Source of the DNA: Cyclobacteriaceae bacterium
GTDB lineage: Bacteria; Bacteroidota; Bacteroidia; Cytophagales; Cyclobacteriaceae
DNA length: 54,656 bases
Assembly (NCBI GenBank): GCA_028281285.1
Contig: JANQKF010000030.1
Span: 1-54,656 of the forward strand
Reading direction: 5' to 3'
Both the position numbers and the translations under genes were made by a program. The notes beneath the pieces are model-generated. The model made no database searches, had not been told where the DNA came from, and was given only the letters and a program-made list of their open reading frames with translations. Of the stretch, positions 25,999 through 34,809 are shown piece by piece. Every line of letters begins with the position of its first letter. Position 1 is the first letter of the stretch.

Positions 25999-26531
25999 TG
26001 TGAATACTTAATTTTTTTGACCAAATCCCAGAGCACTACACCAATGCTTACAGACACATTCAATGAATGCTTGGTTCCAAATTGCGGAATTTCCAGACAA
26101 AAATCAGCAGATTCGACCACTTTCTCATTCACCCCAAAGACTTCGTTGCCGAATACTAATGCCAGCTTCTGTTGATCAACCAGCTGAAATTCCTCGAGGG
26201 AAATGCTTTCGTCTGCTTGTTCAATGGCAGCAATTTGAAAGCCTTCCTGTTTTAATCGAGTGGTCAACTCATTCGTATCATCCACATGCTCCCATTGCAC
26301 CGATTCGGTGGCTCCAAGGGCTGTTTTATGAATTTCACGATGTGGCGGTTGGGCAGTAATTCCGCATAGGTAGATTTTCTCGATTGCAAAAGCATCAGCT
26401 GTTCTGAATGTGGAACCCACATTGTGCATGCTTCTGATATTATCCAATACAATGACAACGGGAATTTTTTCAGCAGACTTAAAGGTCTCCAGATCCATTC
26501 GGTTCAGCTCTTCGTTTTTAAGCTTTCGCAT
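25995..26531 (-). CDS. SpoU/TrmH-family RNA 2'-O-methyltransferase
   Basis: A 178-residue SPOUT methylase with the three motifs in order: NIRSMHNVGSTFRTADAF (motif 1), KLALVFGNEVFGV (motif 2) and CLEIPQFGTKHSLNVSVSIGVVLWD (motif 3), which together make the SAM-binding knot and active site. Members 2'-O-methylate tRNA or rRNA riboses. The size fits a TrmL/TrmH-like protein without the L30e-like extension seen in RlmB. The target nucleotide cannot be read from the sequence. It is followed with overlap by a small membrane protein gene. Confidence 0.9.
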   Translation of the reverse strand: MRKLKNEELNRMDLETFKSAEKIPVVIVLDNIRSMHNVGSTFRTADAFAIEKIYLCGITAQPPHREIHKTALGATESVQWEHVDDTNELTTRLKQEGFQIAAIEQADESISLEEFQLVDQQKLALVFGNEVFGVNEKVVESADFCLEIPQFGTKHSLNVSVSIGVVLWDLVKKIKYSQ

Positions 26532-26542
26532 TTGGCAAAACT

Positions 26543-26571
26543 AAAAAAAAGCATGGATGAGTCATCCATGC
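26543..26571 (-). terminator. Rho-independent terminator of the coiled-coil protein gene
   Basis: On the minus strand GCATGGA...TCCATGC (7 bp, extendable) is followed by eight or nine T. It lies about 30 bp after the stop at 26602 and ahead of the methylase gene. Confidence 0.85.
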
Positions 26572-26601
26572 CTTTACACCAGTTTACAGCTAGGTAAACG
26601 G

Positions 26602-27519
26602 TCACTTCACCGAAACAACAAGGTATTTTGATATTCTCCAGAACTCCTCGGCATCAAGGATCTCCAAATATTTTACGTCTTCATTATCCTCATCTTCTAC
26701 GATCACAAAGGAATCGCTGGGGTGATCAGAGACCAATTCGAGTTTCTTTCCTTCTATCGGAAGCTTGCTGAACTGTCGTCCATCGATTTGTGCGAATGCC
26801 TCTTGTGCAGGATCATCGGTTAGGGCTGTTTTTCTTCCAAAAACAAGAAACCCACCTTCTTTCTGCACTAAACCTTTAGCCTTAAGATCTGCATAAGTGC
26901 CTACGGCAAAATGTACTTTGTTGAGCTTATTATTGTCAGCAGTCAACGTTTCGATTTGAACATCTTTTTGAACAATCTCGATGGCCTGACGAGCACCCTC
27001 CTTCTCCAAGTCGCCAACCTTCACATTAAGGGTTTTCAAGCTTTCGTCTTTTGTAGCAATATCAGCCTTCAATTCAGCAATCATGTCTGTTCTTTCTTGC
27101 AGCGTTGCCGTTAGGCGATTGATCTTATTTTGCAAAACATTGGCTTTAAGACCCGCTGTTTTCAACTTTCCGGCCAGGGATTCAATATCCTCTTTAGAAC
27201 GAACCACTAAGTCATCAATCATGGCGATCTCTTTCATCAACCTTTCTTTTCCGTCCAAATACTCTCCTTGTTGAGTACTCAACACCAGATTTTCCTTTTC
27301 CATGATCGTTTGAATCTGATCTTCAACATCTGTTACTAACTGCATGATTTCAGTGAAATTTCTTTCCTGACTGTCCAGTTCCCTGGCCACTAATTCCTTC
27401 TCCTCGGTGAGCTTGGTGAGCTGTCCTTCGTTTTTTTTTGTGTTCGATACCAAGTTCCATCCTAATGACACTGTGAGGGCCAAAAGAAGGACCATTCCGA
27501 TTTTAATTGTCTGTCGCAT
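26602..27519 (-). CDS. membrane-anchored coiled-coil protein of unknown function
   Basis: A 305-residue protein. An N-terminal membrane anchor (about 5-24, IKIGMVLLLALTVSLGWNLV) is followed by a long coiled coil (about 30-200) rich in Glu, Lys, Leu and Gln heptads, and then a compact domain (about 205-305) with FAVGTYADLKAKGLVQKEGGFLVFGRK and FVIVEDEDN. The last part looks like a small beta-rich domain seen in several Bacteroidota coiled-coil proteins. Function unknown; a scaffold in the periplasm is plausible. It is divergently transcribed from the LVIVD lipoprotein gene. Confidence 0.65.
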   Translation of the reverse strand: MRQTIKIGMVLLLALTVSLGWNLVSNTKKNEGQLTKLTEEKELVARELDSQERNFTEIMQLVTDVEDQIQTIMEKENLVLSTQQGEYLDGKERLMKEIAMIDDLVVRSKEDIESLAGKLKTAGLKANVLQNKINRLTATLQERTDMIAELKADIATKDESLKTLNVKVGDLEKEGARQAIEIVQKDVQIETLTADNNKLNKVHFAVGTYADLKAKGLVQKEGGFLVFGRKTALTDDPAQEAFAQIDGRQFSKLPIEGKKLELVSDHPSDSFVIVEDEDNEDVKYLEILDAEEFWRISKYLVVSVK

Positions 27520-27747
27520 TCTTCTTAGGTTTTATAAATAAAAAAATGATTTTCTCGTGTAGAAAAAACGTGGTGCAACCGTCTGAAAAGTTTGATTTGT
27601 GGGAACTGGTGTGATGTAGTTCGCTTTTATAACGAAATATTTAGTTGATATTGTTCTAGGGTAGAAAAAGATTTCCGATCTGCTTGATTCCAACGCCTTA
27701 TGAGAATCACGTGTCAAATAAATTACTTGGAACAAAACCCTATCCCA

Positions 27748-29037
27748 ATGAGCTACAAAGGCAAATTTTTTCTTCTTCTGATGACCCTTGTGTTGTGTGG
27801 TATCAACTTCGGTTGCGACAAATGCGAGGGACTTGTAACGAACGTCTACTTTGAACCTGTTTTTTCAACTCGCGCTGAAATACGGGAGTCGCTCGAAGTA
27901 CTGCCAGGAAGAGAAATCACATCAAGGGGAAAAATCTTCTTCAAAGACGGTTACTTATTCATCAATGAACCAAAGAACGGTATTCATATTGTCGACAATC
28001 GAGATCCCTTGAATCCACAGAATATCGCGTTCATTAATGTCCCCGGTTCATTTGATATTGCTGTCAAGGACGATGTCCTAATGACGGACAGTTATATGGA
28101 CCTCGTAATGCTGGACATATCTGACCTGAATGCCATTGAGGAAATTAATCGACTGGAGAATTATTTCCAGGCTCATGCACCGGCAGGGATGTGGTACGAC
28201 CATTGGGAAGAGGGCATTGCAGTAGATTGGGTTGAGAAGGAAACCACCACAGAAGTATCAAGCTGTGGTATGAGTGGTGTCAATGTTTGGGCTCGAGGAA
28301 GTTGGGGCCTTGAATTGCTCAATAGCGATATAATGGCCAATACGGCTCTTGATGCCGGCAGTGCTCCGAGTTCACCCGGAATAGCCGGCTCCATGGCTCG
28401 CTTTGCGCTCAACGGAAACTTCCTCTACATGCTTGATGGTGGTAATTTGAAAAATCTTGACCTTACAAACCTTGACGAACCGACTGCCGGAACAGAGCTC
28501 TATTTGGGATGGGATGTAGAAACGCTATTTCCCAGAGGCGAAGAGCTATTTGTAGGTGCTAGTGGAGGGATGCATATCCTTGACATTTCCAATAGGTCTG
28601 TTCCGGAACGACTCAGTACCTACGAACACGTGAGAAGCTGTGATCCGGTAATTGTAGAGGGAGATCTTGCCTTTGTTACTCTTCGTTCCGGAACCCCTTG
28701 CCAGGGCTTCACTAACCAGTTAGAGGTAATTGATATTTCAAACCTTCGATCTCCCAGGCTTTTACATACTTATCAGATGTCTAATCCTCACGGACTGTCC
28801 AAAGACGGTGATGTGCTCTTTATTTGTGACGGTGATGCAGGCCTAAAAGCGTTTGATGCCTCAGACATTTCAAGGATCGGTCAAAATCTTTTGATGCATG
28901 ACAGTAATATTCAAGCTTATGATATAATTGCGTTCAATAACGTGGCCATGCTTATAGGTGACGATGGCCTTCATCAATATGACTACTCTGACATCAACAA
29001 TATTCGTTATTTATCAACGATTAGAATCTTGCCTTAG
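27748..29037 (+). CDS. LVIVD-repeat beta-propeller lipoprotein
   Basis: A 429-residue lipoprotein. It starts at MSYKGKFF, giving a signal with a Cys at residue 23 (LCGINFGC). Repeats of the type GIHIVDNRDPLNPQNIAFI, LVMLDISDLNAIEEI, GMHILDISNRSVPERLSTY and LEVIDISNLRSPRLLHTY mark LVIVD-type blades of a beta-propeller. Such proteins are surface or periplasmic and bind partners or ligands. The next gene starts 1 bp into the stop codon (TAGTG), so both belong to one operon. Confidence 0.85.
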   Translation: MSYKGKFFLLLMTLVLCGINFGCDKCEGLVTNVYFEPVFSTRAEIRESLEVLPGREITSRGKIFFKDGYLFINEPKNGIHIVDNRDPLNPQNIAFINVPGSFDIAVKDDVLMTDSYMDLVMLDISDLNAIEEINRLENYFQAHAPAGMWYDHWEEGIAVDWVEKETTTEVSSCGMSGVNVWARGSWGLELLNSDIMANTALDAGSAPSSPGIAGSMARFALNGNFLYMLDGGNLKNLDLTNLDEPTAGTELYLGWDVETLFPRGEELFVGASGGMHILDISNRSVPERLSTYEHVRSCDPVIVEGDLAFVTLRSGTPCQGFTNQLEVIDISNLRSPRLLHTYQMSNPHGLSKDGDVLFICDGDAGLKAFDASDISRIGQNLLMHDSNIQAYDIIAFNNVAMLIGDDGLHQYDYSDINNIRYLSTIRILP

Positions 29038-29792
29038 TGAAATCCGGTACAAGACTGATATCACTTTTGCTTTTCCTTAGCGTAGCGCTGAATACTCACG
29101 CCCAAAAGGAAAAGGTATACCTTAAATATGGAGGACTACTAAAAGGGACAATTGAATACGTAACACGTGACAATATCAGTATTCGAATTGACTCAGTTAC
29201 GGCAGTACAACTAAAATGGGGATCCGTTGAGGGTGTTAGAACACAAAAGAGAAACACTATTTTTTCCCTGAGAGAGCGACAAGTAATTGATTCAATCAAT
29301 CGCCTGCCAAGAGAAGAAAGAACCTATAGTCAGTTAAACGTTGGGTTCCTTTATGGAGAAGATGGAACCTATCTGACAGCACTTTCCAATCTCTCACTGG
29401 ATTATTCGCTTCACCGCCAGTATAAAGATCGCTCATCATTGGGTTTGGGAATAGGTTTGGACTATTACCCCGCATTTATGAATGTTCCAATCTTTGCAGA
29501 ATACAGGCGGGAGTTTACCCACGTGCCCGGTGGCACCTTCTTTTACGGACGATTTGGGTATTCCCTGAGCAGGGCAAGGTCCGACTTTCAAGGATTCTAT
29601 TCTAGCGTAAAGGGTGATGAAATGGTTGCATTTGGTCTGGGCAAGTACTGGCCTTTGGGAACAAATCGATTGAGTCTTACACTGGGTGTAAGACGTCAAT
29701 ACCTCAGAACATCGACAGGAGGAGGAATCTTTGAGTCCTATACAAAATGGCAATTGACAAGGCTGGATTTTAAAGTAGGGATTACCTTCTGA
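29037..29792 (+). CDS. exported outer-membrane-beta-barrel-like protein
   Basis: A 251-residue protein starting with GTG at 29037, inside the stop codon of the LVIVD gene (TAGTG), with a signal peptide (KSGTRLISLLLFLSVALNTHAQ). The first part (about 25-85) has YLKYGGLLKGTIEYVTRDNISIRIDSV, the rest has alternating strands with YGRFGYSLSRAR, and LTRLDFKVGITF, a plausible barrel C-terminal strand. This looks like a small outer-membrane beta-barrel or an associated surface protein. I do not recognise a family by name. Co-expression with the LVIVD lipoprotein suggests a joint surface complex. Confidence 0.6.
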   Translation: MKSGTRLISLLLFLSVALNTHAQKEKVYLKYGGLLKGTIEYVTRDNISIRIDSVTAVQLKWGSVEGVRTQKRNTIFSLRERQVIDSINRLPREERTYSQLNVGFLYGEDGTYLTALSNLSLDYSLHRQYKDRSSLGLGIGLDYYPAFMNVPIFAEYRREFTHVPGGTFFYGRFGYSLSRARSDFQGFYSSVKGDEMVAFGLGKYWPLGTNRLSLTLGVRRQYLRTSTGGGIFESYTKWQLTRLDFKVGITF

Positions 29793-29884
29793 AGAAACTT
29801 CCTGAAAAGGTGGTAATCACTTCACCTCGCCCACATTATTTTTCTATTTTTGAAGAATAGCTCAACCGAACTACCTATCCTTTT

Positions 29885-32491
29885 ATGGCAAAGGCAAAGA
29901 CTCCGAAAGAGACTCCTTTAATGAAGCAATACAACGCTATCAAGGCAAAGCATCCTGGTGCTCTCCTGTTGTTTCGTGTAGGTGATTTTTATGAGACTTT
30001 CGGGGAAGATGCCGTCACCGCCAGTAAGGTGTTGGACATAGTTTTGACCAAACGCGCTAACGGAGCTGCTAGTCATGTAGAGCTTGCCGGCTTTCCCCAT
30101 CACGCGCTGGATTCTTATTTACCAAAGCTGGTTCGAGCGGGTAATCGAGTGGCCATCTGTGATCAACTCGAAGATCCAAAGTCTGTCAAAGGAATTGTTA
30201 AACGCGGAGTAACCGAGCTGGTAACTCCCGGACTATCTTTTAATGATAATGTGCTTGACAAAAAGCACAATAATTACCTGGCCTCGCTCTTCTTTCACGA
30301 TAATTCAATAGGCATCTCCTTCCTTGACCTATCCACTGGTGAATTCCTGACCGCTCAAGGCAACCCTAGTTATATCGACAAGCTAATACAAAGTCTCAAT
30401 CCCTCTGAGATCATCTTTTCAAAGGCGCAGCGTGATCAATTCTACAATCAGTTCACGGATGACTATAATACTTATCATCTTGATGACTGGGTCTATGCAT
30501 TTGACTACGCACAAGAGCGACTAACGACTCATTTTGGGACAGCCAACCTGAAGGGATTTGGTGTAGATGAACTCCAGTTGGGGATTGTTGCTTCCGGAGC
30601 AGTGCTTTATTACCTGGAAGAAACCGAGCACAAAGAGGTCAATCATATCGCCTCAATCAGCCGACTTGAGGAAGACAAGTACGTCTGGCTGGATAAATTC
30701 ACCATTCGTAATCTGGAGTTGGTTTATCCTCAGCATGAGGGTGGAGTTCCGCTGATTGACATTCTTGATCATACCTTAACTCCGATGGGTTCTCGTTTGC
30801 TGAAACGATGGATGGTCTTGCCATTAAAGGAGATTAAAAAAATTGAAGAACGCCTCAATGTGGTGGATGCATTCACCAAAAATACCAACCTGAGAGACGA
30901 AATTTCTGAACATCTCAAGCCCATCAATGACTTGGAGCGTCTGATCTCAAAAGTCGCCGTTGGAAGGATTAATCCTAGGGAGATGCAACAATTGAAAACC
31001 GCGCTCGCTAACATCAACCCGATCAAAGAGAAATTGTCAAATGATGACAATGAAACACTCAAAAACTTATCGAAACAGCTTGATGGCTGTATAGCTCTTC
31101 ATGATCAAATCGAGTCAGTCCTCAAGGAAGAGCCTCCTCTACTGACCAACCAGGGTGGAGTGATCAATGATGGTGTACACGAAGAACTGGATGAACTTCG
31201 CAAGATTGCGTTTAGCGGCAAGGATTATTTGGTTCAAATCCGTCAAAGAGAAATTGAGGTCACAGGCATTTCCTCGTTGAAAATTGCCTATAACAAGGTC
31301 TTTGGGTACTATCTGGAAGTGAGCAATGCGCACAAGGATAAGGTTCCGGAAGAATGGATAAGAAAACAAACCCTGGTCAATGCTGAACGCTACATCACCG
31401 AGGAATTGAAGACATACGAGGAAAAAATTCTCAATGCTGAAGACCAGATCAACGTGATTGAGCAGCAGCTCTTCCTGGAATTGATTGCCTTTGCGGCCGA
31501 CTATACTGCCAAAGTGCAGCAAAATGCTCGTGTTATTGCTCAACTAGATTGCCTGATCTCATTTGCTCAGGTGGCTGAGCGTAACAATTATTGCCGACCC
31601 GAAATGAATGAGAAGATGCTAATTGAGATTCAGGATGGGCGCCATCCGGTGATTGAGAAGCAGCTCGGTATCGATGAAGAATACGTTCCGAATGATGTGC
31701 ATCTCAACGATCATACACACCAGATTCTGATCATCACCGGACCCAACATGGCAGGTAAATCGGCATTATTAAGGCAAACTGCGTTGATTGTTTTGATGGC
31801 TCAAATGGGAAGTTATGTGCCCGCATCAAAGGCCATATTGGGCATCACGGATAAAGTATTTACCCGTGTTGGCGCCTCCGACAACCTGTCCAAAGGCGAG
31901 TCCACCTTTATGGTCGAGATGACGGAAACGGCCAGCATCCTCAACAATCTGAGCGAAAGAAGTTTGGTTTTAATGGATGAGATAGGTCGAGGAACGAGTA
32001 CCTATGATGGGATTTCAATTGCCTGGTCGATAGTAGAGTACCTTCACAACCACGACAAGTTCAAGCCGAAAACCCTTTTTGCCACGCATTACCATGAGTT
32101 GAATCAGCTGCAAGAAGATTTTCCGGCAATCAAGAACTTCAACGTTTCTGTAAAGGAGGTGGGCAATAAGGTGATTTTTATGCGCAAGCTAAAAGAAGGT
32201 GGATCAGAACACAGTTTTGGTATACATGTTGCTCAAATGGCCGGAATGCCAAATCCCGTGGTAATTCGAGCGGCAGAGATCATGGGACATTTGGAAAAGG
32301 ACAAGATTCGCGACCAAATGGAGGAAAAAATGAAGGAAGTGCCCAAAAACAACTTTCAACTGAATCTCTTTGAGGCCGATCCTACCTTCAATGAAATCAA
32401 GGAGATTTTGGAGAGCCTGGACATTAACACCATCTCACCGGTAGAGGCATTGCTTAAATTGAATGAAATCAAAGGCAAATTGAAAGATTAA
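29885..32491 (+). CDS. mutS: DNA mismatch repair protein MutS
   Basis: An 868-residue MutS1. The mismatch-binding domain has the GDFYETF motif near residue 33 (the Phe stacks on the mismatch), then connector and lever domains, and the ATPase with Walker [16 protein letters not shown] near residue 618, [16 protein letters not shown] (Walker B and signature) and [11 protein letters not shown]. It recognises mispaired or looped bases and recruits MutL. The start is ATG at 29885. Length and domain order match the family. The tRNA-Gly/tRNA-Leu region follows. Confidence 0.97.
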   Translation: MAKAKTPKETPLMKQYNAIKAKHPGALLLFRVGDFYETFGEDAVTASKVLDIVLTKRANGAASHVELAGFPHHALDSYLPKLVRAGNRVAICDQLEDPKSVKGIVKRGVTELVTPGLSFNDNVLDKKHNNYLASLFFHDNSIGISFLDLSTGEFLTAQGNPSYIDKLIQSLNPSEIIFSKAQRDQFYNQFTDDYNTYHLDDWVYAFDYAQERLTTHFGTANLKGFGVDELQLGIVASGAVLYYLEETEHKEVNHIASISRLEEDKYVWLDKFTIRNLELVYPQHEGGVPLIDILDHTLTPMGSRLLKRWMVLPLKEIKKIEERLNVVDAFTKNTNLRDEISEHLKPINDLERLISKVAVGRINPREMQQLKTALANINPIKEKLSNDDNETLKNLSKQLDGCIALHDQIESVLKEEPPLLTNQGGVINDGVHEELDELRKIAFSGKDYLVQIRQREIEVTGISSLKIAYNKVFGYYLEVSNAHKDKVPEEWIRKQTLVNAERYITEELKTYEEKILNAEDQINVIEQQLFLELIAFAADYTAKVQQNARVIAQLDCLISFAQVAERNNYCRPEMNEKMLIEIQDGRHPVIEKQLGIDEEYVPNDVHLNDHTHQILIITGPNMAGKSALLRQTALIVLMAQMGSYVPASKAILGITDKVFTRVGASDNLSKGESTFMVEMTETASILNNLSERSLVLMDEIGRGTSTYDGISIAWSIVEYLHNHDKFKPKTLFATHYHELNQLQEDFPAIKNFNVSVKEVGNKVIFMRKLKEGGSEHSFGIHVAQMAGMPNPVVIRAAEIMGHLEKDKIRDQMEEKMKEVPKNNFQLNLFEADPTFNEIKEILESLDINTISPVEALLKLNEIKGKLKD

Positions 32492-32584
32492 AAATTTCAC
32501 CCTACACATTGCATATTTAAAGCCCTTCCTTAAATTTGCAGTCCGTTTTGCAATAAGCGCAAAACCTGAAGTACTGAATAATAA

Positions 32585-32657
32585 GCGAGAGTAGCTCAGC
32601 TGGTAGAGCACAACCTTGCCAAGGTTGGGGTCGCGGGTTCGAATCCCGTCTCCCGCT
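32585..32657 (+). tRNA. tRNA-Gly (GCC)
   Basis: A 73-nt cloverleaf: D stem GCTC/GAGC, anticodon stem CAACC/GGTTG around TTGCCAA (anticodon GCC), T arm GCGGG-TTCGAAT-CCCGT, acceptor GCGAGAG with CTCCCGC and discriminator T. Position 4 of the acceptor is an A-C mismatch, the only pairing flaw. CCA is not encoded. Confidence 0.93.
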
Positions 32658-32662
32658 CATTG

Positions 32663-32691
32663 AAAAAGCGCGATCTCGGTCACGCTTTTTT
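32663..32691 (+). terminator. Rho-independent terminator after tRNA-Gly
   Basis: AAAAAGCG pairs with CGCTTTTT around a 12-nt loop, followed by T and CTTTT. It begins 5 bp after the tRNA end. Confidence 0.75.
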
Positions 32692-32755
32692 CTTTTAAAG
32701 CCATTCAGACTACAATGTAGTCAGGTCTTCCTTCGCATAAGCTTCGGAAGACGAA

Positions 32756-32799
32756 GCCGGAGTGGTGGAACCTGCCTGCCGGCAGGCAGGTTGGTAGAC
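32756..32799 (+). pseudogene. broken 5' piece of tRNA-Leu interrupted by a 20-bp palindrome
   Basis: Bases 32756-32770 (GCCGGAGTGGTGGAA) and 32791-32799 (TTGGTAGAC) equal the first 24 bases of the intact tRNA-Leu at 33059, but the perfect palindrome CCTGCCTGCCGGCAGGCAGG (32771-32790) is inserted between them. The tRNA similarity ends at 32799, nine bases before the GIY-YIG start codon. This is a non-functional duplicate. Confidence 0.85.
32771..32790. repeat. 20-bp perfect palindrome inside a tRNA-Leu fragment
   Basis: CCTGCCTGCCGGCAGGCAGG is its own reverse complement. Related palindromes occur at 8214-8235 (CCTGCC...GGCAGG) and 52552-52567 (CCTGTCGGCAGGCAGG). It splits the tRNA-Leu fragment after base 15 with no visible target duplication. 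Confidence 0.8.
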
Positions 32800-32807
32800 T
32801 AAGAAGT

Positions 32808-33053
32808 ATGTTCTTTGTATATGCCATAGATAGTCAATCCCGCAATTACACTTATATCGGTTTAAGTGATAATGTAGAAAGACGTCTTGTTGAGCACAAT
32901 ACAGGGAAAAATAAAACGACCAAGCCGTACAGACCTTTCAGGTTGTTTTATAAAGAACAGTTCGAAACGCGAGCTGAAGCAAGAAAACGAGAAAAGTATT
33001 TGAAATCAGGTGCTGGTCGAGAATACTTAAAAGAAATAAAGGCTACCCAGTAG
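32808..33053 (+). CDS. small GIY-YIG family endonuclease-like protein
   Basis: An 81-residue single-domain GIY-YIG protein. VYAIDSQSRNYTYIGLS supplies the two Tyr motifs (the family GIY is VYAI here), NVERRLVEHN gives the Arg, and FETRAEARKREKYLKSG holds the metal-binding Glu. Stand-alone proteins of this size are the UPF0213/YhbQ-like group, whose natural substrates are not known. The gene is sandwiched between a broken tRNA-Leu 5' piece (ending 32799) and the intact tRNA-Leu, which begins 5 bp after its stop. Such a position is typical of mobile or homing-like nucleases, but that is an inference. Confidence 0.88.
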   Translation: MFFVYAIDSQSRNYTYIGLSDNVERRLVEHNTGKNKTTKPYRPFRLFYKEQFETRAEARKREKYLKSGAGREYLKEIKATQ

Positions 33054-33058
33054 TCAAT

Positions 33059-33142
33059 GCCGGAGTGGTGGAATTGGTAGACACGCAAGACTTAAAATCT
33101 TGTGAGCTTTTGCTCGTGCGGGTTCAAGTCCCGCCTCTGGTA
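33059..33142 (+). tRNA. tRNA-Leu (UAA)
   Basis: An 84-nt class II tRNA with acceptor GCCGGAG/CTCTGGT (two G-T pairs), anticodon stem CAAGA/TCTTG around CTTAAAA (anticodon TAA), a variable arm (GAGC/GCTC) and T arm GCGGG-TTCAAGT-CCCGC. Discriminator A at 33142. It starts 5 bp after the GIY-YIG stop codon. Confidence 0.95.
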
Positions 33143-33146
33143 CACG

Positions 33147-33172
33147 AGCCTTCCCATTTGGGAGGGCTTTTG
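33147..33172 (+). terminator. Rho-independent terminator after tRNA-Leu
   Basis: AGCCTTCCC pairs with GGGAGGGCT (one G-T) around ATTT, followed by TTTTGTG and more T. It starts 4 bp after the tRNA. Confidence 0.8.
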
Positions 33173-33222
33173 TGTTTTTAAAGCAATAGTAATTCTTTTG
33201 CTCAAAGAAGATGTGTGAGGGC

Positions 33223-33275
33223 CTTGACGATCCCGAAAAATCGGGATGTCAAGATGCTGACCGCAAGCGTCAGCA
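33223..33275. repeat. two adjacent palindromic hairpins
   Basis: Hairpin one (33223-33253): CTTGAC-g-ATCCCGA with TCGGGATGTCAAG, 13 bp with one bulged G. Hairpin two (33255-33275): TGCTGAC and GTCAGCA, 7 bp, loop CGCAAGC. They sit between the intact tRNA-Leu and an extra tRNA-Leu 3' end. Both look like dispersed palindromes rather than terminators, because no T tract follows. Confidence 0.65.
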
Positions 33276-33296
33276 TTCAAGTCCCGCCTCTGGTAC
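33276..33296 (+). pseudogene. extra 3' end of tRNA-Leu
   Basis: These 21 bases match exactly the bases 33123-33143 at the end of the intact tRNA-Leu (half T-arm, acceptor 3' strand and the first two bases beyond). The rest of a tRNA is missing; a hairpin is in its place. Together with the 5' piece at 32756 this shows the tRNA locus was duplicated and broken. Confidence 0.85.
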
Positions 33297-33353
33297 GTTT
33301 AAACCCTGACAGAATCGTCAGGGTTTTTTCGTTTCAGGGTTTTAGGTACAACA
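33289..33353. repeat. copy A of a repeat shared with 52568-52631 (tRNA-Leu tail plus terminator)
   Basis: From TCTGGTAC to GGTACAAC this segment aligns with 52568-52631 with six mismatches and one gap by hand alignment. It contains a terminator hairpin (33304-33329). Confidence 0.8.
33304..33329 (+). terminator. Rho-independent terminator downstream of the tRNA-Leu 3' piece
   Basis: CCCTGAC pairs with GTCAGGG around AGAATC, followed by six T. In copy B at 52568 the stem has decayed. Confidence 0.8.
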
Positions 33354-33546
33354 CTTCCGGTCTCATCATATTTAACCTAACCGAATCTCATTTGACATTA
33401 TCACCCGACAGAATGGCAGATGCCTAATGTAAAATTTTCGTCACCAAGAGGAACTGAATACAAGGTAGTAATTAGTATTCTTGGGGTTATTTGCCCGTAC
33501 AATTGACAACATAGCACTTGTCTTAAAGTGTCGTCAGGCCTAAACT

Positions 33547-34809
33547 CTAATTGTCGCTTTGAAACAAGGTAGGTTTTACAATCAGCATCATCCAAGTCCA
33601 ATTATTGGTATTCCCGTCAGCATTGTCTTTAAGGACCTCCATCCCGTCCGAGGCAAACAACTGAGAATATCCGATTTTGAGGGCTATTCCTTTTTGAATG
33701 GTATGTGTATAAACCAAATCCAATTCGTTGCCAAGCTGTGTTTCGGTACTTCCCGCCAAATCCGCAGCAGCAGAGAAATTATGGAAGGCCATATTGAGAC
33801 TTGAGCTATTACCAAGCTTAAAATTACTACTCACAAAGACATCATTCAGCCCTACGTTGTTTAAGTGGTTACCCACAAAGAAGTAATCCATCAAACCATT
33901 GAACTTGTGATTGGTGCCATAAAATGGGTTAAAGGCTTTGTTTTCACCGTTAGCCGGAGCCCCATTGTCGTTACCGCTTATGAACTCAACACCAAGGCCA
34001 AAAGTCCAATTAGCCGATATCTTCTGATTGGCAGTAAGGGATAGCAATGTTGCCGACAAGTCATTCTTATTGACATCATTACCAAATTGATAAAACAGAT
34101 TTGCGGCTAACGACAAATTGTTTTTATCATATTTCAGGTGTGACCCCAGGGTCTGGCTGTAGCGGGTTTCATTGTTATCGGCATTCGCATTGTCAATGAA
34201 CTGTAAGCCATTGTTCAGAAATAAGAAACTGGCCAAAATATCAGTCCACTTCTTGTGAAAACGCACATATTGAAATGCCTTATATGTTCTGGGAACAGTG
34301 AGTGTATTCCCGGTCAGGGCTTCAGCGTCTTGATTGTATGCAAATCCAAAATCGAGGCTGGAAGAGCCTTTTTGATACTTGAGCATTACCAGATCATGCG
34401 TCCGCCCTTGCTGTGCCCAATCCACATTTCCAAAAATCCTGCTATCATCATGAATGATCTCCTGCCGGCCCACCTTCAATGCCCAATTCTCATCCAAACC
34501 AATCTTGGCCCAGGCCTCGTAAATCATGAGACCATTACTATCAAATCGATTTAGCTGAGGCACGTCTCCCCAGACCCTAATATTTTGTAGGCTAAAGTGG
34601 AATTCTAGTGATTCTGAAATGTAGTTGGCATTCAGACGTGCACGCTGTGAAATGAAGCTTGCGGCTTCGGTATTATCCGGGAAAAGTGTACCGAATCCAT
34701 GCCTATTTTCGAAGCGAGGTTTGAACTCGGCATCTAGCTTAAATTGAGCCTTCGAATTGGTGAAGAAAATCGTCAACAAAACCAAGGTGATTACAATGAC
34801 CTTTTTCAT
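33547..34809 (-). CDS. alginate-export-type outer-membrane porin
   Basis: A 420-residue protein with a signal peptide (KKVIVITLVLLTIFFTNSKAQ) and a regular beta-barrel pattern. FISQRARLNANYISE, AWAKIGLDENWALKVGRQEIIHDDSRIFGNVDWAQQGRTHD (conserved GRQE...D core) and the final strand fit the alginate export (AlgE-like) porin family. It faces the nitrate cluster and has a TGAC-CTAG-GTCA palindrome 56 bp upstream of its start. A role as nitrate or nitrite pore is an inference from position and the shared palindrome. Confidence 0.75.
   Translation of the reverse strand: MKKVIVITLVLLTIFFTNSKAQFKLDAEFKPRFENRHGFGTLFPDNTEAASFISQRARLNANYISESLEFHFSLQNIRVWGDVPQLNRFDSNGLMIYEAWAKIGLDENWALKVGRQEIIHDDSRIFGNVDWAQQGRTHDLVMLKYQKGSSSLDFGFAYNQDAEALTGNTLTVPRTYKAFQYVRFHKKWTDILASFLFLNNGLQFIDNANADNNETRYSQTLGSHLKYDKNNLSLAANLFYQFGNDVNKNDLSATLLSLTANQKISANWTFGLGVEFISGNDNGAPANGENKAFNPFYGTNHKFNGLMDYFFVGNHLNNVGLNDVFVSSNFKLGNSSSLNMAFHNFSAAADLAGSTETQLGNELDLVYTHTIQKGIALKIGYSQLFASDGMEVLKDNADGNTNNWTWMMLIVKPTLFQSDN

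Noticed and set aside
33223-33275. CRISPR array
   Set aside because: Only two different hairpins occur, with no regular repeat-spacer pattern anywhere in the window.
33092-33280. Minus-strand frame over tRNA-Leu
   Set aside because: It covers the tRNA gene and hairpins, so it is a chance frame.
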